Shown: positions 37,079 to 50,179, counted from the stretch's first letter. The stretch is 64,000 nt of DNA from Aulostomus chinensis (GCA_037954235.1 JBBMOA010000020.1:13279677-13343676); one strand, 5' to 3'. Numbers and translations: made by a program. Notes: generated by a model from the letters alone, not told the origin.

Positions 37079-37434
37079 CGGAGGGTGTCTGCTTTAGAGA
37101 GGCAGAGTGAATAAGGAGAAAGGAAACTACATCACCAACAATAAAACACATTTTAACAATATCTCTGCTTGTCTTCTTATCTCAAAACACTTGTTTTCTG
37201 TCACTCCCATCCTCCATTTTCTTATCACTTCTCTTCCCCCTTGTATTTCCTTGCCTTTCAGATCTTTCCTTCCATATCTACTGGCCGGTCTGCAGCATCT
37301 GCCCTATTGGCACCAATATCACCCGAAGCTGCCAGCAGAGGCTCAGCAGCCTGCTAATGTCAAAAAGAACCTCTTTCATCTGAACCTGCTTCATTCAGCA
37401 ACTCCACTCTTTGGCCTGCACTGTATTCTGAGAC

Positions 37435-37440
<6 letters not shown>

Positions 37441-37470
<30 letters not shown>
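37441..37470 (+). repeat. (GT)n microsatellite
   Basis: A pure GT run of 15 units, about 360 bp after the previous one. Confidence 0.95.
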
Positions 37471-37472
<2 letters not shown>

Positions 37473-39456
37473 CGTGCATGTATTTTCTAGAGTGTATTCT
37501 TTCACATAGGGTGGTCCTGACTTAAGTCACACATCTGTTGTAGAGGACCACGGACGTCCTGTTTAAATCGGAAAGGACAAGTTCAGAGTAAGAGGAAACC
37601 AGAATAATAGGCAAAGCATAGTCATCAGTGTGTGTTTCAAAAATACATAGAAATGTAGCTGAGCGCTCCACGAGGAAGTTGTTTTGTTTTGTTTTGTTTT
37701 TTTAGATTTGCTCAAGATCACAAAAACGATCTCAGTTGTGAACAATTAGCAATTATGAGCATTTTATAGTGACGGTTTTTACCTCCACAAAGCAGATAAA
37801 GTGATCGTGTGTGCCTGTTGAGTGGATAGCTCTAACATTTGTGGAGGGATTTTGAAGAAATTTGTTGCCATGTGAGAACTGAGATTAACTTACTGAACCA
37901 GATCCAGATGTGATAAATCACATGAGCTTTCTGGAGGAAAGCCTTCTTTGGGTACACTATGTATTTTGTACTTTTGTAATCAAAAGTAAAACGTAGTATC
38001 AAAAGACAGAGATGGCATTAGTAGGCATAATTACTCTACTCAGGGTTGACAGGAGGTGCATTCAAGTGCCTTTTAATTATCTGATTAGTAAGACAATTCA
38101 CAGTACAAAGATCGGAACGATGCAAGGAAACAAGCAAAAGACAAAGTCATTATGAGGGATTAGCTTTAGGTTTGCCTACGCCATCAGGATCCCACAAATG
38201 GGGCAATATTTACATAAATCAGTATTTCCGTCTTTCCACTGATGTTGATTAGTGCTACTCAAGGACGTTTTTGCTACTGAAGAGTCATGGGGGCTGGTAG
38301 ACAAGGTCAACCCGTGGATGCATCCACCCCGACATCCACCGAGCAGCTGCTCCTGTGCACAGAAATCATTTAAAACAAAACCCCGATGTGATTTAATCAC
38401 CCAGCATGACACAAACAAAGACTGACCTCAGGAAACGGATAGCAAAGAATCTAACCGCCCAGAGGCGTCCAGCCAGGGGTCAGCAAGGCCAAGCCTGACA
38501 CTGGCTTTCACTGTCTGGGGACATTTATGACGTCTGGGTCCCTGAGCAGGGATGGCTGCCATTACTTACAGCACTAATCTCAGGGGTTATTCAACCCTCG
38601 GAGCTTACAACCATACAGGCTTTGATGTCGTATATTGTTATGGCATCTGACCGCATTCCATGGCGCAGAGACGTGATTGGATTGTGTTATTCGCTGCACA
38701 TCTGTGTGTTTGCCAGGCAGGATTAATGGCTTGTTGATCACACTTCTGTCTGGGTGCTTTCTATTTCCAGCTCCAGCAGATCTCGCATCATAAGAATCTC
38801 TGTCAGTCACACAGTCTGTAATCTATACCGCGCTTAATTCAATTCACTATTCCCAGTTTCTCTCCTGTTCCACTGTGTCAGATCACATGCAGCCTTGTGT
38901 TAGAACCTGGGGGGGGGCGGGATCATGACGATTTCAGAGCAGACAGACTAGAGGTATGGGAGACCTTGTCCCCGCTGTCACAGGTGACAAGCTTGTTCTA
39001 TCACATGTTCAATGTCAACTCATGTAATACCTCAGCTGACATGACGATGCTGGATGTTTCCAGCAGAGTGTCAGCCTGAGAATTTTCACTTTTTTCCCCC
39101 CCCTCCACTTCACGGGGCTGCTCCTCTCTGCCTGGCAGCACAGAAACACCGTAGCTCATTTCCATACAACTCCCAGAGGAATTGTAATTAATTTTCATAA
39201 TTACTTTGGGGATCTCGACTCTGACGCTTCGGCCAAAACAATGGGAAAGTAGGCTATTGTGTATGTGTGAGTTCATGGACAAGTGTGTGATAAAAACCTT
39301 TTGTACGGTATTTTTTTTAACCAAAGCCACTTCTGCTCTCACTTCCTTTTCTTTCTCTCATTTTCCCCCGCCCCATAAAGTCATTGACCTTGGGGAGTTC
39401 CACTACTTTACCACATCCCTGGTGTTTCATTGCTCCCCATTGTGGGTAAACTCTAC

Positions 39457-39469
39457 AGGTCAAAGGTCA
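39457..39469 (+). promoter_or_regulatory. Perfect DR1 (HNF4/RXR-type) motif
   Basis: AGGTCAAAGGTCA is an exact consensus for RXR heterodimers, HNF4 and COUP-TF. This is motif evidence only. Confidence 0.4.
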
Positions 39470-39824
39470 TAGCAGCAGTTCATTGCACAGTGAAAGTGTC
39501 CAGACCGCTTGCTTTAATGCCTTTTATTGGGGATCCTTGAGTCTTTATGGGGCTAATGTCTGAAAATGATACATATCATTTGGGGGTTTAATGGTTTTAT
39601 TGCCAGTACAGCTTCTAGAAAACATAAAAATGATATTGGAAAAATGAACATTCAGTGAGACTTTTGGTGTGAACATGACAAACCACAGTGAGAGATTGCA
39701 TGAATGAAAGTAGGGTAACACTTTATCCTCATTATCATCCCTGGAGGTGCACTTGAACAAGACACTTGAAATGCCCGGCGGTGCTGTTCACTGACCTACA
39801 GCTTTATCGAGAAGCTTCCAGAGT

Positions 39825-39846
39825 CTGTGTGTGTGTGTGTGTGTGT
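39825..39846 (+). repeat. (GT)n microsatellite, short
   Basis: About 11 GT units. Confidence 0.9.
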
Positions 39847-40042
39847 TTGTCCACTGTACGTAAAAGAAACATGACAGTGATGAAAAATCCCATGTGTGCT
39901 CAGCAAAATGCTCCCTGGGATGTTAAGATATTCTATTGTTGCAGATGGGATTTGCCGTTGGATTAAGATTGTGTAAATTACTAACCAGCCTGAATCCCCA
40001 GTTGATGTGCAGCTGGCGGTGCAGAGGTGCCAAATAGAGGAA

Positions 40043-40090
40043 CGGGAAGCACTGGCACAGTTGGGGCGGGAAGCACTGGCACAGTTGGGG
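40043..40090 (+). repeat. Perfect two-copy 24-bp tandem duplication
   Basis: The unit beginning CGGGAAGCACTGGCACAG and ending TTGGGG occurs twice head to tail with no mismatch (40043-40066 and 40067-40090). Confidence 0.93.
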
Positions 40091-40389
40091 CTCCATTAGA
40101 TTTCCCTGTATTGAAGTAGAGAGCAACAGGGAAGTGATATAATCCTCTGGACCTCGGCCAACAGCTTCCATCCTGTGCACAACACCTTTCCACACAGAAC
40201 AGCATGTGCACACATGTACCGTCTTCCTCTGGCTGCTATAATAAGGAATCATGGGTTTATACGAAGACGATGAGGAATCATTTGGCGGATTGTGGGCGAC
40301 ATTTCGGGGAAGGGGGGGTTGTAACCTCAAGGGATCGGGCCGAATTCCAGCACTTTTTTCTCCCACTCTTATCCCACCCTCCCCATTGC

Positions 40390-40430
40390 GCACACACACA
40401 CACACACACATATATATATAAAAAAAAAAA
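40390..40430 (+). repeat. (CA)n(TA)n(A)n compound run
   Basis: CA units change to five TA units and then ten A. Confidence 0.93.
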
Positions 40431-40979
40431 CGCAAGCCTCCCCCGGGCCAGCACGCGACAGGTGCTGACTTAAGTGCCCCTCTCCTTCCTCCTCACATGT
40501 CCACTTATGCCCCCTTTACATCCATTACAACATGCGCAGCCACCATCCACCCCAGGCACAGGCCAGTCTCCGTTTCACTGTGCACGCACTGCACCTGAAC
40601 ATGTGTCTTTTTATCACCCAGGCTAAATCCTCCGCTACGCGTAGGGGCTCCTGTCGATGGACGGCTGTTGAGGATGTTTAGATTGATGGACTCTGCATTG
40701 CAGATGAATTTTAATTTGACACAGAAAATGCAAGTCAAACTCAATTTCATGCTCTGTAGGTTGCTCCTCTTTCACTTTCTCTACTTTTCATGTCTGGTTT
40801 ACATTGTGTTCTCAGAGCATCTGTCTTTACATCAGCAGGTTATCTATGGTTTTCTATATTTATCCCATTCTTTCACAGCCTTTTCTAAATCATTTTCCAA
40901 AATCCCTCAAGATTCCACAGCATCCTATTGTGTCTCTCTCCATCTTTCTCACATACTTCATCATTCTATACATTACAGA

Positions 40980-41275
40980 ACCTCCCCCCACCTCTTCCTT
41001 CTTCTTTCTCTCCTCTCTTTTTCTTTGTCCTTTTCTTCTCCCCACAGTCTCTCTCCTCCCCCCCACCCTTCTTTCCTCTCCTCTTCCTTCTTTTCTCTTC
41101 CTCTCTCCCTTGTGTCTCTTGGTGTTAGCCAGTGCCAGACATGGAGAGAGAAAGAGAGAGAGGGAGAAAGAAGAGGGGAGAGAGAGAGAGAAAGAGAGAG
41201 CAAGACTGAGAGAGAGAAAGAGAGAGCAAGAGAGAGAGAGCGAGAGAGAGCGAGCGAGAGAGAGAGAGAGAGAGT
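40980..41275 (+). repeat. Pyrimidine tract followed by purine tract
   Basis: Positions 40980-41120 are nearly all C/T. After a spacer of about 20-25 bases, 41141-41275 is nearly all A/G (GAGA-rich with a few C). The long reading frames that cross it on both strands encode only Ser/Leu/Phe or Arg/Glu repeats and are spurious. Confidence 0.9.
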
Positions 41276-44200
41276 TGCAGGCGGTTGGTGTTCCTGCCAG
41301 CCGTTAGAAACAAACAGAGTCAATGAGGACAATGTGTCTGGACTAAGAAAGGGAAAAAAAACAAGGCTGCGCTGCCACCCTGAGGCGACTGGGGGTATAA
41401 CTCCATCGGGGGTCATCGAGGGGAGACAGGGAGGATGATGAAATACTGGCAGCATTTCAGTAACGGCTGAGCCCAGCCGAGTCCGGGGTGGGCGGGGTGA
41501 GCGGCTGTGAGCTCATTGCTGCCGCTACTAGCTCACGGCCACAGCAGCTATTATGCAACAGAAAGTCGGGAAGGGAGGGAGCAAGGAGAGGGGAAGCGAT
41601 GTGAACAACAGAAGACTCGGCGAGAATTGTGCGCTCGGTGCGACGATGCACAGAATGTTGTCTGCACCTTAAATCCTTTCCATGCATATGCACTTGCTTT
41701 TGCTTCTTTGTCTCCATGACACTGCCCTCAACAGTTATCATTATAAAGACAAATGGTGACGTCCTTTGGCACAGCGGGTACCTTTAGCAGATAAATGACT
41801 TTAATTAATCTCGCTGAACACAGCTCCCAGATACCAATGAAATATGATGAGAACATCCTCAGTTAAATAGATATGCAAATAGTCAACTGCGAGGCAAATT
41901 CATTCAAATTTACATGGTTTCTCCACACAGAGTTCAAAGGAGGACAATTTATATTGCGTGAGAAGGAACTCCTGGGAGAACACAAGGCAGGGATGTAGTG
42001 GCGAGATGAACACGTTACCCTGTTGCAGCTTCCCACTCAATATCCATTTTTAAGGACTGACAGAGATGATGAGAGTGACAGTCCAGGGAGTGCTGTTACA
42101 CAACTTGGGAGACACTGATGGAGGGAGAACAGAGAGCTGGAGGGTACAGAACAATCTCTGGTTGTTCTCTCTAAGACACTCAAGAATACATGCATGCACT
42201 CTGCCTTAACTCAACATTCTTCCATTTTGTGAACAAAAGTGAACATTAAGGCTTTATTGCATCCTAGCTTTGGCTTCATTGGTGAAATGCAACTTTGAAT
42301 TTGATGTTCTGGAGATTAAATCACACCTCCTGGTCAATTTTTACTTGTCTTTGCTTAAGTTCAATTTCTGTATCACTCAATGTGGCTCGATACAAGCCCT
42401 GCCCCTGCCCCTACACCTGCTCTCATTAAAGCTGAGGTGACCTTCAGGAAAAAGAAGGTGATACACATTCATTGCTCACTCTCTCCTTACTATACTATAG
42501 AAATAGAAATGAGCCTTCTACATTGTATCAACTTATTATAAGTACCAACTTTTTTTTTTTTTAAATCCCTCCTGTTTTGCCCAGTATTTTGACCTCTGTT
42601 GGTCTGCTTCATTTTCAAATCTCAGTTAACACACAGGTGTCAAGTCCTTTGTGTGTTTGTTTGTGTCCACACCTTTCCAGTGCCCCATCCATCCAATCAG
42701 GAGCATGGGAAAACCGGTGATAAATATGAACTCAAAGCGCCATCAATTAGAAGACAATCAAGGACTGTGAGGACAAAAGAGTACAGACAAAAAAAAAAGA
42801 GAAACATTTTTCATTTCACCGCCATTTAAGACGGTTTAGATGTTTCTAGTTTCACGGAATTGAGGCCGACAGGCTTCTTCGAGCCCAGTGGGGTACTTAT
42901 AATTTGTTGGGGGAGTAAGGGAGGGAGGGAGATGGAGAACAATGGCATTGTCCCTGTTGCATTAGAGGTCCAGGCTGCCACCACTGCCTGCAGATTGTTA
43001 GCAGTAATTTGCTTTATGTTGAGTCGAAGCAGGATCACGGATGAAGTGAGGCGTGTGTTAAGACCTCTGCAGGGATCACATGCTCTTATCAGTCTCCAAT
43101 CACAACTTCATCAGCGGGGGTTACATAACCCTTGGTACGCTGTCACAGCGACCACCCAGGGCTGGTTTGCGCCTCTGCCAAGTGGGTAAGATTACAAGCA
43201 ACTGGCATCGGCAAGAAGTATTGTATTAGTGTGATGTGGAGGAGCAGATGGGGTCAGACTTCTTCCTGGCTAGTGCTCCAGCACCACTCGAAGCCGCAGG
43301 ACTTCAAAGATTGATTATGACTTGTTGTAATCAATAGCAGACAAACAACATTCTCTCAGCGTGGCATGCGCATAGCAAAACCTTAAGTCAACATTTGGTT
43401 GAGCTCACATGAAATTAGTTCACACACCAGAACTGTAATTGACAGATTGTCTGCATGTGTCCAGTTAGCTGACATTTCCCAGCTTCATTCAGCATGACAG
43501 GAGTAATGACAGCAGCGAGGGAACGAGAGTCCAAGCGACAGAGAGATGGAGAGCGAGCAAAGTAAAGCCCAGGCACAGCTAATGCAGCGGGACAGTAGCT
43601 TTGTACTAGTCATTGTGCTGTCCAGTGTGTGATCGCTTCCCTCAGGCCTCTGTGCCCTTCGTTGGCGGTAATTTGCTGTTGTCACATTCGCTTCATATCA
43701 AGAGCAGGCCACATCATATGAAAAGACTTCTACAGTTTCCCTATGCTTTCCCGTGGCTCCTGGTCAGAGGCCCAGCAGAAGGGCTCAATGGCTGAGGCAG
43801 CCCAGGGTGACAGCTAACAGCTATCCGTTAGGCGAGGGAGGCTTGGTGGGGTCCTGGTGCCTGCAAAGGTTCTCAAGCCAGGACCCTGAGGTACAGACAG
43901 CTGTTAGGGGGCCAGTGGAAAGGAAGTGCATTTTTTCGTTGAAGGGTGCATTGTCACCACCCATCATCTCTCATTGCCCCGTTGAGGGTTGAGGGGCTCG
44001 ACTCACATTTTTCTCTTCAATTGCTCTCCTCCCTTCTCCTATATCACAGGAAAACTTCACAGATGCATGAGAAACTGTGTTGTGGTTCAGAAAGTTCTAG
44101 AAACACATGGGCCTTCACACACATTGACCCAGCAACAGCTCTCATCAATTGCATCTATTAAAGTTCATTTTGAGGAATCGGGGCCCCTTGGGATATTCTT

Positions 44201-45189
44201 CAGTCTCTAAACACTTCAGGCTCATCGCTGATACGGCAGGAAAGACAGTCCATTCTCCTGCGTCCCATCGGCTTTGATCTTCCATTTGCTCCTCCGCTGT
44301 GATTGATATTTACACATTACCAGTGATACACAAACCAGAGGGACTATACGCACATGCACACACACATACACACCCATCACAGAGTGGTACTGACACCTCC
44401 CAGAGGGGTCCTACTGGCGGAAGACATCCTGCACATCAGACCGCAGGGTCGCCATTATTAATGCACTATAAGGCGAAGAGCAGGCTCCATCATTCACATT
44501 CAACTGCACGAGACAGGAAGAAGGAGATGTGTGTATCAAGGCGTAGAGGGATTAAGAGACCAACGTGGTGATAGGCAGAGGCAGGGGGGGGGGGGGAAGA
44601 GGTACAGCAGAAGGCATGCAACAGTGGCAACAAAAGAAAGCAGAAACAGGACAACAAAGAAAGGTAGGCTGCATACAGAGTGAGAGTTGGGGGTGAGATG
44701 AAGAGAGAGAGAGAGTGGAAGACAAAGGGGGATGATCCGCTACCTATGCAGACTACAGCAGGAAAATCTGTCTGGCCTCCCCTCCCCACAGTGAGCGCAC
44801 TAGGCTATTACAGTAATAGGTGCAACCACCAGAGTGACGTCATGTATCTATACCATTACTGCACTCAATGATGTATAGAACAAAGGGGGGGAGGGGGGAT
44901 AAAGCAAGAGTAGCAAATGAGGGGGAGGGGGGGAGGAAGCGAGAGAGATGAGAGAATACAGGGATGCAGCCAAGGGAAATTAGAGGGACAGAAGAAGCCT
45001 GTTATATATGACTGAGAAGGGTTAAAGACAAAGGAAAGGATAGGAATTTGTTTTTGCCTTTGACTCCTGGCTTTGTTTGTATGCAGGTGGAAAAATCAGC
45101 TTCAGCGCATGTTAGATAACAGCTCCCCTCCTCCCCCACTTCCCTCTCTCTCACATCACACGAACACATTTAATTCCCCTCCACAGACC

Positions 45190-45350
45190 AATTCCCAAAA
45201 ACAATAAAACACTTATTGCTCACATATGCATTTTGCTGTCTCCTCCGACCGACATGATTAGGGTAATGAACGAAGCGACAAAGGGGGACCACCAATTATC
45301 TGGTTCGGTAATTGGCTGAGATCGCCATCACTCGCTAATCTGATGCACAA
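45190..45350. promoter_or_regulatory. Conserved-element-like segment with CCAATTA...TAATTGG
   Basis: This is complex, repeat-free sequence. CCAATTA at 45292-45298 and TAATTGG at 45309-45315 form an inverted pair ten bases apart, combining CCAAT and homeodomain (ATTA/TAAT) cores. Regulatory identity is inference. Confidence 0.25.
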
Positions 45351-46289
45351 TGCTTCTGAACTGGCACACCAGGCGTGAATGAAGGCTTGTGGAGCCTCGA
45401 AATTACATGATAACCACAGCAATTATTTCTCATATTGTACTCAATGTATGGAGAGTCAATGCGCCATTGTTCCATGCACTGACTACTGGCCAGCATGACC
45501 AGTCTTCCTGCACAAGACAATGAGTAGAGGTGCAGTTTGATTTGAACAAGCTAGCACATATTTCTAGAAAAACAAACAAACAAATAAACAAAAACAGGGA
45601 TATGCTAATTTACATTCCAACACTAATGCCACTGAAAGTCCCCGCTAGATGAGACAAGACCGAACGGTACTGGCTTTACCGGTTTACAGATCAATCTTAT
45701 TACGAGAGTAAGCAAGTTAAACACCAAATTCACCGACTTGTTTTTGGTCAATTCTAACTGAAAAATACAAAACAGCTTGAGAAGCTTAACTAGAAATGAT
45801 AAATTGCCTGCCACTGTAAAGCGGATCCGGATAATATAGCAAGCTCACACTTTTGCCATTACTCAGCGAACCTTCTGTTGCTCGCCAGCGAAGTAGTGAG
45901 CAAAAGCCATCAAAGCATCTAAAAGTAGCATAAAAAAGGAAATGGCTACAACAAGAAATTAGCATGAAGAAACAAAATGATGAGGATCCAGCTTCGAGCA
46001 TTTTTGAAAGTGTGAAATTTCACAGGATTTGAGTTCCTGGGTTTCAGTTATGAAAAGAACGGGAGCAATTAAATGGTTAAAAAAAAGCAAGTCCGATCTG
46101 AAGCAAGTTTATTTCTTCACAAACTTGTTGGAAGATTCAGAATCTATGTGAATAAAACCCTCCAAATCATCTCTCTTTACATACGGCCTTGTCCACCAGC
46201 AAAGCTAATATCCAATGTCTGTGTTGGCAGTTGAAACATAAGCTGCTTGCCTGAAGTACATCACTCATGTTTCCAGCGTACAAAGACAG

Positions 46290-46505
46290 AGAGATTCTTT
46301 ATTTTAGGCAGACATGGCGGGGGGGCGACCTGAGGAACTATGAACGGGGGGCCTCTGGAGCGCGACCACCCCAAAGACAGCCTGCTGTCGGCACTGACGC
46401 TGTGAGAGCCGCGCTGGAATTTACCTTGACAGCGGAAACAGCCTCTCCTCAGGTGGACCTTCAAAACGACAGCGATAGAGGACTCACACATGCTCACACA
46501 TTCAT
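46290..46505 (+). repeat. Diverged duplicated segment, copy 1
   Basis: It shares GACAGCGGAAACAGCCTC (18 bases) and flanking similarity with 48395-48600. The flanking similarity includes CTGTCGG about 50 bases before it, GGAATTTACC just before it, and an AGAGGAC.CACAC stretch after it. Function is unknown; it is probably an old interspersed or locally duplicated element. Confidence 0.6.
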
Positions 46506-48394
46506 TCAGACCTTGGCAGTGAACCCTGCGAAAGCTCACCTCCCCGCAACCTTGGTGGGGGAATTCTAGGAAAACGTCAGGCTTTCCTCACCTTTTGATC
46601 CACGAAATGTTCTCAGCCTCCTGTGTACAAGCCAGCCTTGTCAACACCGTGTCAGATTAACACTCTTATTATCATTTTTGTCAAAAATGAAATCTGACCA
46701 TTCAACCTCCTACCTGCAACTCTCTCACATCGTAACAACAGCGAGATATTGTCATTGTCATATTGTCAAGATTAAAAGGAAATTCATCCTCTGCCCCATC
46801 CGCTATGGAGCAGTGAGCAGCTGCTCGCAGCATTTCTGCATTGAGTTGTATGTTTATGTATGAATGCTTGTTGGTTCCTCGAAGCCTCGTTTCCTGTGGG
46901 CGTAACGGGGGGGGGGGGGGACACTTCCTGTAACAAGCAAAAGAATTAAAAATCTAGCAGTATTGGAGCCTTGGCATGGGCCAAGACAGAGCTGTTGACA
47001 TCATGGTACCGTTGCTTTGTTGCAAGTCCAAAAGAGTCTCAAATGGTAACTGCCTTCTGAAGCTCGGCTGGTGTAGTAGCTGTCGTCAAGCTGAGGATCA
47101 GGGTAAAAACCAGGGCAGGCCTGTGCTTGATCAGCAGGGCCCCTTCGGGCAATCATCCAACCAGAGCCAACCTGGTTTTGCATTAGTCACCAACTTGATC
47201 TACTGTACCTGGGGCACAACCATTCCTGGTTTCCGATCCAGATCAGTCAGAGAGGTATGCCTATGAAGAAAGTCTGAACTCTGACGACCTGGCAGGGCAG
47301 GATAAAACAACATGCATCCTGGCTCTACTTTCAGGTATTTCCGGAGTGCACCTTGGGCCTATTTTACAGTGAACCCACAGATCAACTTTCAGAGAGAAAG
47401 TAAGTGAATTTATGTGCACAATCCGCATGTGCATGTACAATCCGCACGTATGCACGTGTGTCACCAACATGTGTTTCTGATGAGTCAATATAGATCTGCA
47501 TTTCAAATAAAGATAATGGGAAGCAGAGCAAAAGTGAATGAAAGGGAGCTGGAGCGAGGGGGCGGAGTATGGTATCCATAGGTTGGGGGGGTGGGGGGCA
47601 TTCCTGAGGCCTGATGTAGGAGGTAAATTAAAAATATTCCCGGCTGCTTGGAGGGGGTCCAGGTTGGCTGACACACACTGCTCAGTCAGGGAGCTTGCTG
47701 CTGATCCAGTAAGCGCTCGCTCACGCCAATTATGCTTCCTGTGATGTGTGTTCAACCTCCCCTACACCCCCCCGCTGCTTTACCTCCCTGCCTTTACCCC
47801 TCTAGCAACACCAACCAGAGAGAAAAAGCTGTCAAAGAACTGGGATCAAACCTCCAATCAAACACTGGCTGTCACACACCCAGGTGATGATTAATGGCTT
47901 ATATTCTTGACCCAGAGAAGAAAGGAGAACAGAAAGGCTGCTACAGATGGGAGTTTTCAACTCATTACAAAGCACAGTAACATGTGTTGAGAGGACCAGG
48001 CATCCTTACTGTGTTCGTGCAGCACAGCGACTGGCACTGGCAGGCAATTACGGTGTTAAGAGATGAAAGCTTCACTCCATTTACAGGACGGGGTTGTCAA
48101 GGTTTGCTTTGCTTCCGGGCAAATTAACAAATTAGATACAAGGGGTTCACTATTCACCTGTGTCTCATTCTCTCAAACATGAGAGCAGACGCTCTCCCTT
48201 CCTTTTTCACACACACATTAACAGAGAGGGTCTCGCCACTGGCGTCCAACCGTGCTCTGTGGTGGAAACCAAACACTGGCCTGTTTTGACTGGATGTGAT
48301 CCTTGTTTCCGGGAGGAATGCTGCCAGAGGTGGATTGATGGCTCTCACCCAGAGGAGGACGTTTACAGGAAAATCCTCCAGGCTGGAATTCTCT

Positions 48395-48585
48395 TTCTTT
48401 TTATATTGGACTCAAAACAGGGTTTCAGTCATGGCAGCACCGGGGAAAACTGTTCCCAAAGTGATAATGAAGGGAATGCTGCTGTGGACATCGCCCGCTG
48501 TCGGTGCACCGCCAAAGCTGTTCAGGAATTTACCGTGACAGCGGAAACAGCCTCTTTCAAGTGAACTTTCATAATGGCACACAGA

Positions 48586-48600
<15 letters not shown>
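48395..48600 (+). repeat. Diverged duplicated segment, copy 2
   Basis: This is the partner of 46290-46505 in the same orientation, about 2.1 kb to the right. In this copy the AGAGGACACACA end has expanded into a CA microsatellite. Confidence 0.6.

Positions 48601-48619
<19 letters not shown>
48589..48619 (+). repeat. (CA)n microsatellite
   Basis: A pure CA run that directly ends the diverged duplicated segment at 48395-48588. Confidence 0.94.
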
Positions 48620-48621
<2 letters not shown>

Positions 48622-49179
48622 ACAATGAATTCTCTTCCTCCTAAACTAAATATCAACAATCGCAATCACATGCCTTATGGGGTTATTTCTGGTTATTACA
48701 ACTTCTGATTTCAAAGTGTCAGCCATCACTAGTACTGATTATTGCACTGATCACGATGTCAAAAGACACTAAGTTGCAGTTCTATCAAAAACATTATGAG
48801 ATTATAACTAACAGTTTAAGAAATAACTATAAATTATAAGCAAAGCTTAAAATAAGTCTAGCCAATAATAAGGTTGTTTAAAACCTGTTTGATTTTCCTC
48901 TCCCCATCAAATGTTGTTTCTACCATTGTCTTACTAGATCAGCAACTGCCTTGGTGAGTGTAATGATTTTACTGTTGCTGGTAAAAAGTAAATTAAAAGA
49001 AAAACGTTATGATGGGATCCAAATATATAAGTGGTCCTGGTTTGGAACAATTATGGCGACAACACTTGGAACATTACTCAAATTACTGTTCACGAATGGG
49101 CACTGAACCTGTTCCCTGTCAAAGAGACAGGCCCTTTTTCCAGACAATAAAATTAGTCTTGGGTGAACCAATTAAGTAC

Positions 49180-49181
<2 letters not shown>

Positions 49182-49223
<42 letters not shown>
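49182..49223 (+). repeat. (GT)n microsatellite
   Basis: A pure GT run of about 21 units. Confidence 0.96.
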
Positions 49224-49224
<1 letters not shown>

Positions 49225-49679
49225 AAGTGCACACCACTTGAACCCGCAAAACAAGACTGACCAGTTGCTTCTGTAATGGATCGATGAGAGGCAAAGTCCA
49301 TTATCGAGACGAAAGTAAAAAAGGAAGATTCAGAGTCTGAGACGGAGAAGGAGAAAAAAAAGAGGAAGGAGTTATTCAGTAGCTTGCTTTGGTAACACTG
49401 AAAGAGACACAGACGGAGAGAGGATAAGTGAAGAGGAGGTGAGCGGCGAGAAAGAGGCCAATAGAGTGGAGAGAGAGAGAGAGAAGGGGAGAAAGACGGG
49501 GAGTGGTGACAGTGATAGAGAGCCAGCGGACTCCTGGGACGGCAGCAGAGGCGAGTCCATCGATCCAGGACAGTGAGCTGGCTCACATTTCACCTCCTCA
49601 GCAGTAACACCGGCGCACTGCCATGGAACTGAGCCCTATATCCCGTCTGGACAGGGTCACCTCCACTCTGTACTGTATG

Positions 49680-49682
<3 letters not shown>

Positions 49683-49729
<47 letters not shown>

Positions 49730-49733
49730 GGTG
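49683..49733 (+). repeat. (GT)n then (GGGT)n microsatellite
   Basis: About 19 GT units are followed by three GGGT units and a GGAT unit. Confidence 0.94.
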
Positions 49734-50179
49734 GATGGATGTGTGTGGTACAGACAGGAAAACAACATCTCTGTGTGATGTTAAGTCTTGATTTTCCTAT
49801 GTGTATATTTGTTCCGAAATTAGAGTGGGATTTTTAAATACTTAAGGGAAAATTAAGACCGCATTAAATATTCAATACTCAATACAGAAAAAGGGTGAAC
49901 CGTCAAGGATATCACGCTCTCTGCAGCTAATTTTTATTTAAGAGTATCCCACCCAAAGAGCCCTTGTGAACAGCTGCTGTTATTGTGCTGTTGTACTACC
50001 AAATGGCATCTAAACACTCTGTCCAATTTGGATCATCCCCAAAGTCACATGCCATCCACATTGCGCCCATCCATAAGTGCTGGGCCTTAAGGGGGTGGGG
50101 GGGACTGCTCTCAAAGCCAACCACTGTCATCTGAGAGGGCCAAGCCATGTGACAGACGACCGAGCATGTGGCATCTCCA

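Larger units (their letters stand above)
36412..46289. other. Gene-free stretch with microsatellites and candidate conserved segments
   Basis: Beyond the listed repeats, 38580-38830, 39170-39240, 41790-41900 and 42850-43110 are complex, ATTA/TAAT-bearing and repeat-free. A 13-G run lies at 44584-44596, with purine-rich sequence at 44500-44730 and 44880-44960. No coding exon recognised. Confidence 0.45.

Noticed and set aside
37770..37930. Segment resembling a common teleost repeat (CCTCC...AAG, then GGATTTTGAAGAAATTTG, then CAGATCCAGATG)
   Set aside because: It is too diverged to assign with any confidence from memory.
39923..40435. 170-codon minus-strand frame
   Set aside because: It runs through a CA/TA/A microsatellite and a 24-bp tandem duplication. 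There is no recognisable domain, and it lies in a gene-free setting.
40668..41438. Long open frame on the plus strand, 256 codons, with an overlapping minus-strand frame of 160 codons
   Set aside because: Both exist only because the pyrimidine and purine tracts lack stop codons. The products are Ser/Leu/Phe or Arg/Glu low-complexity sequence with no family resemblance.
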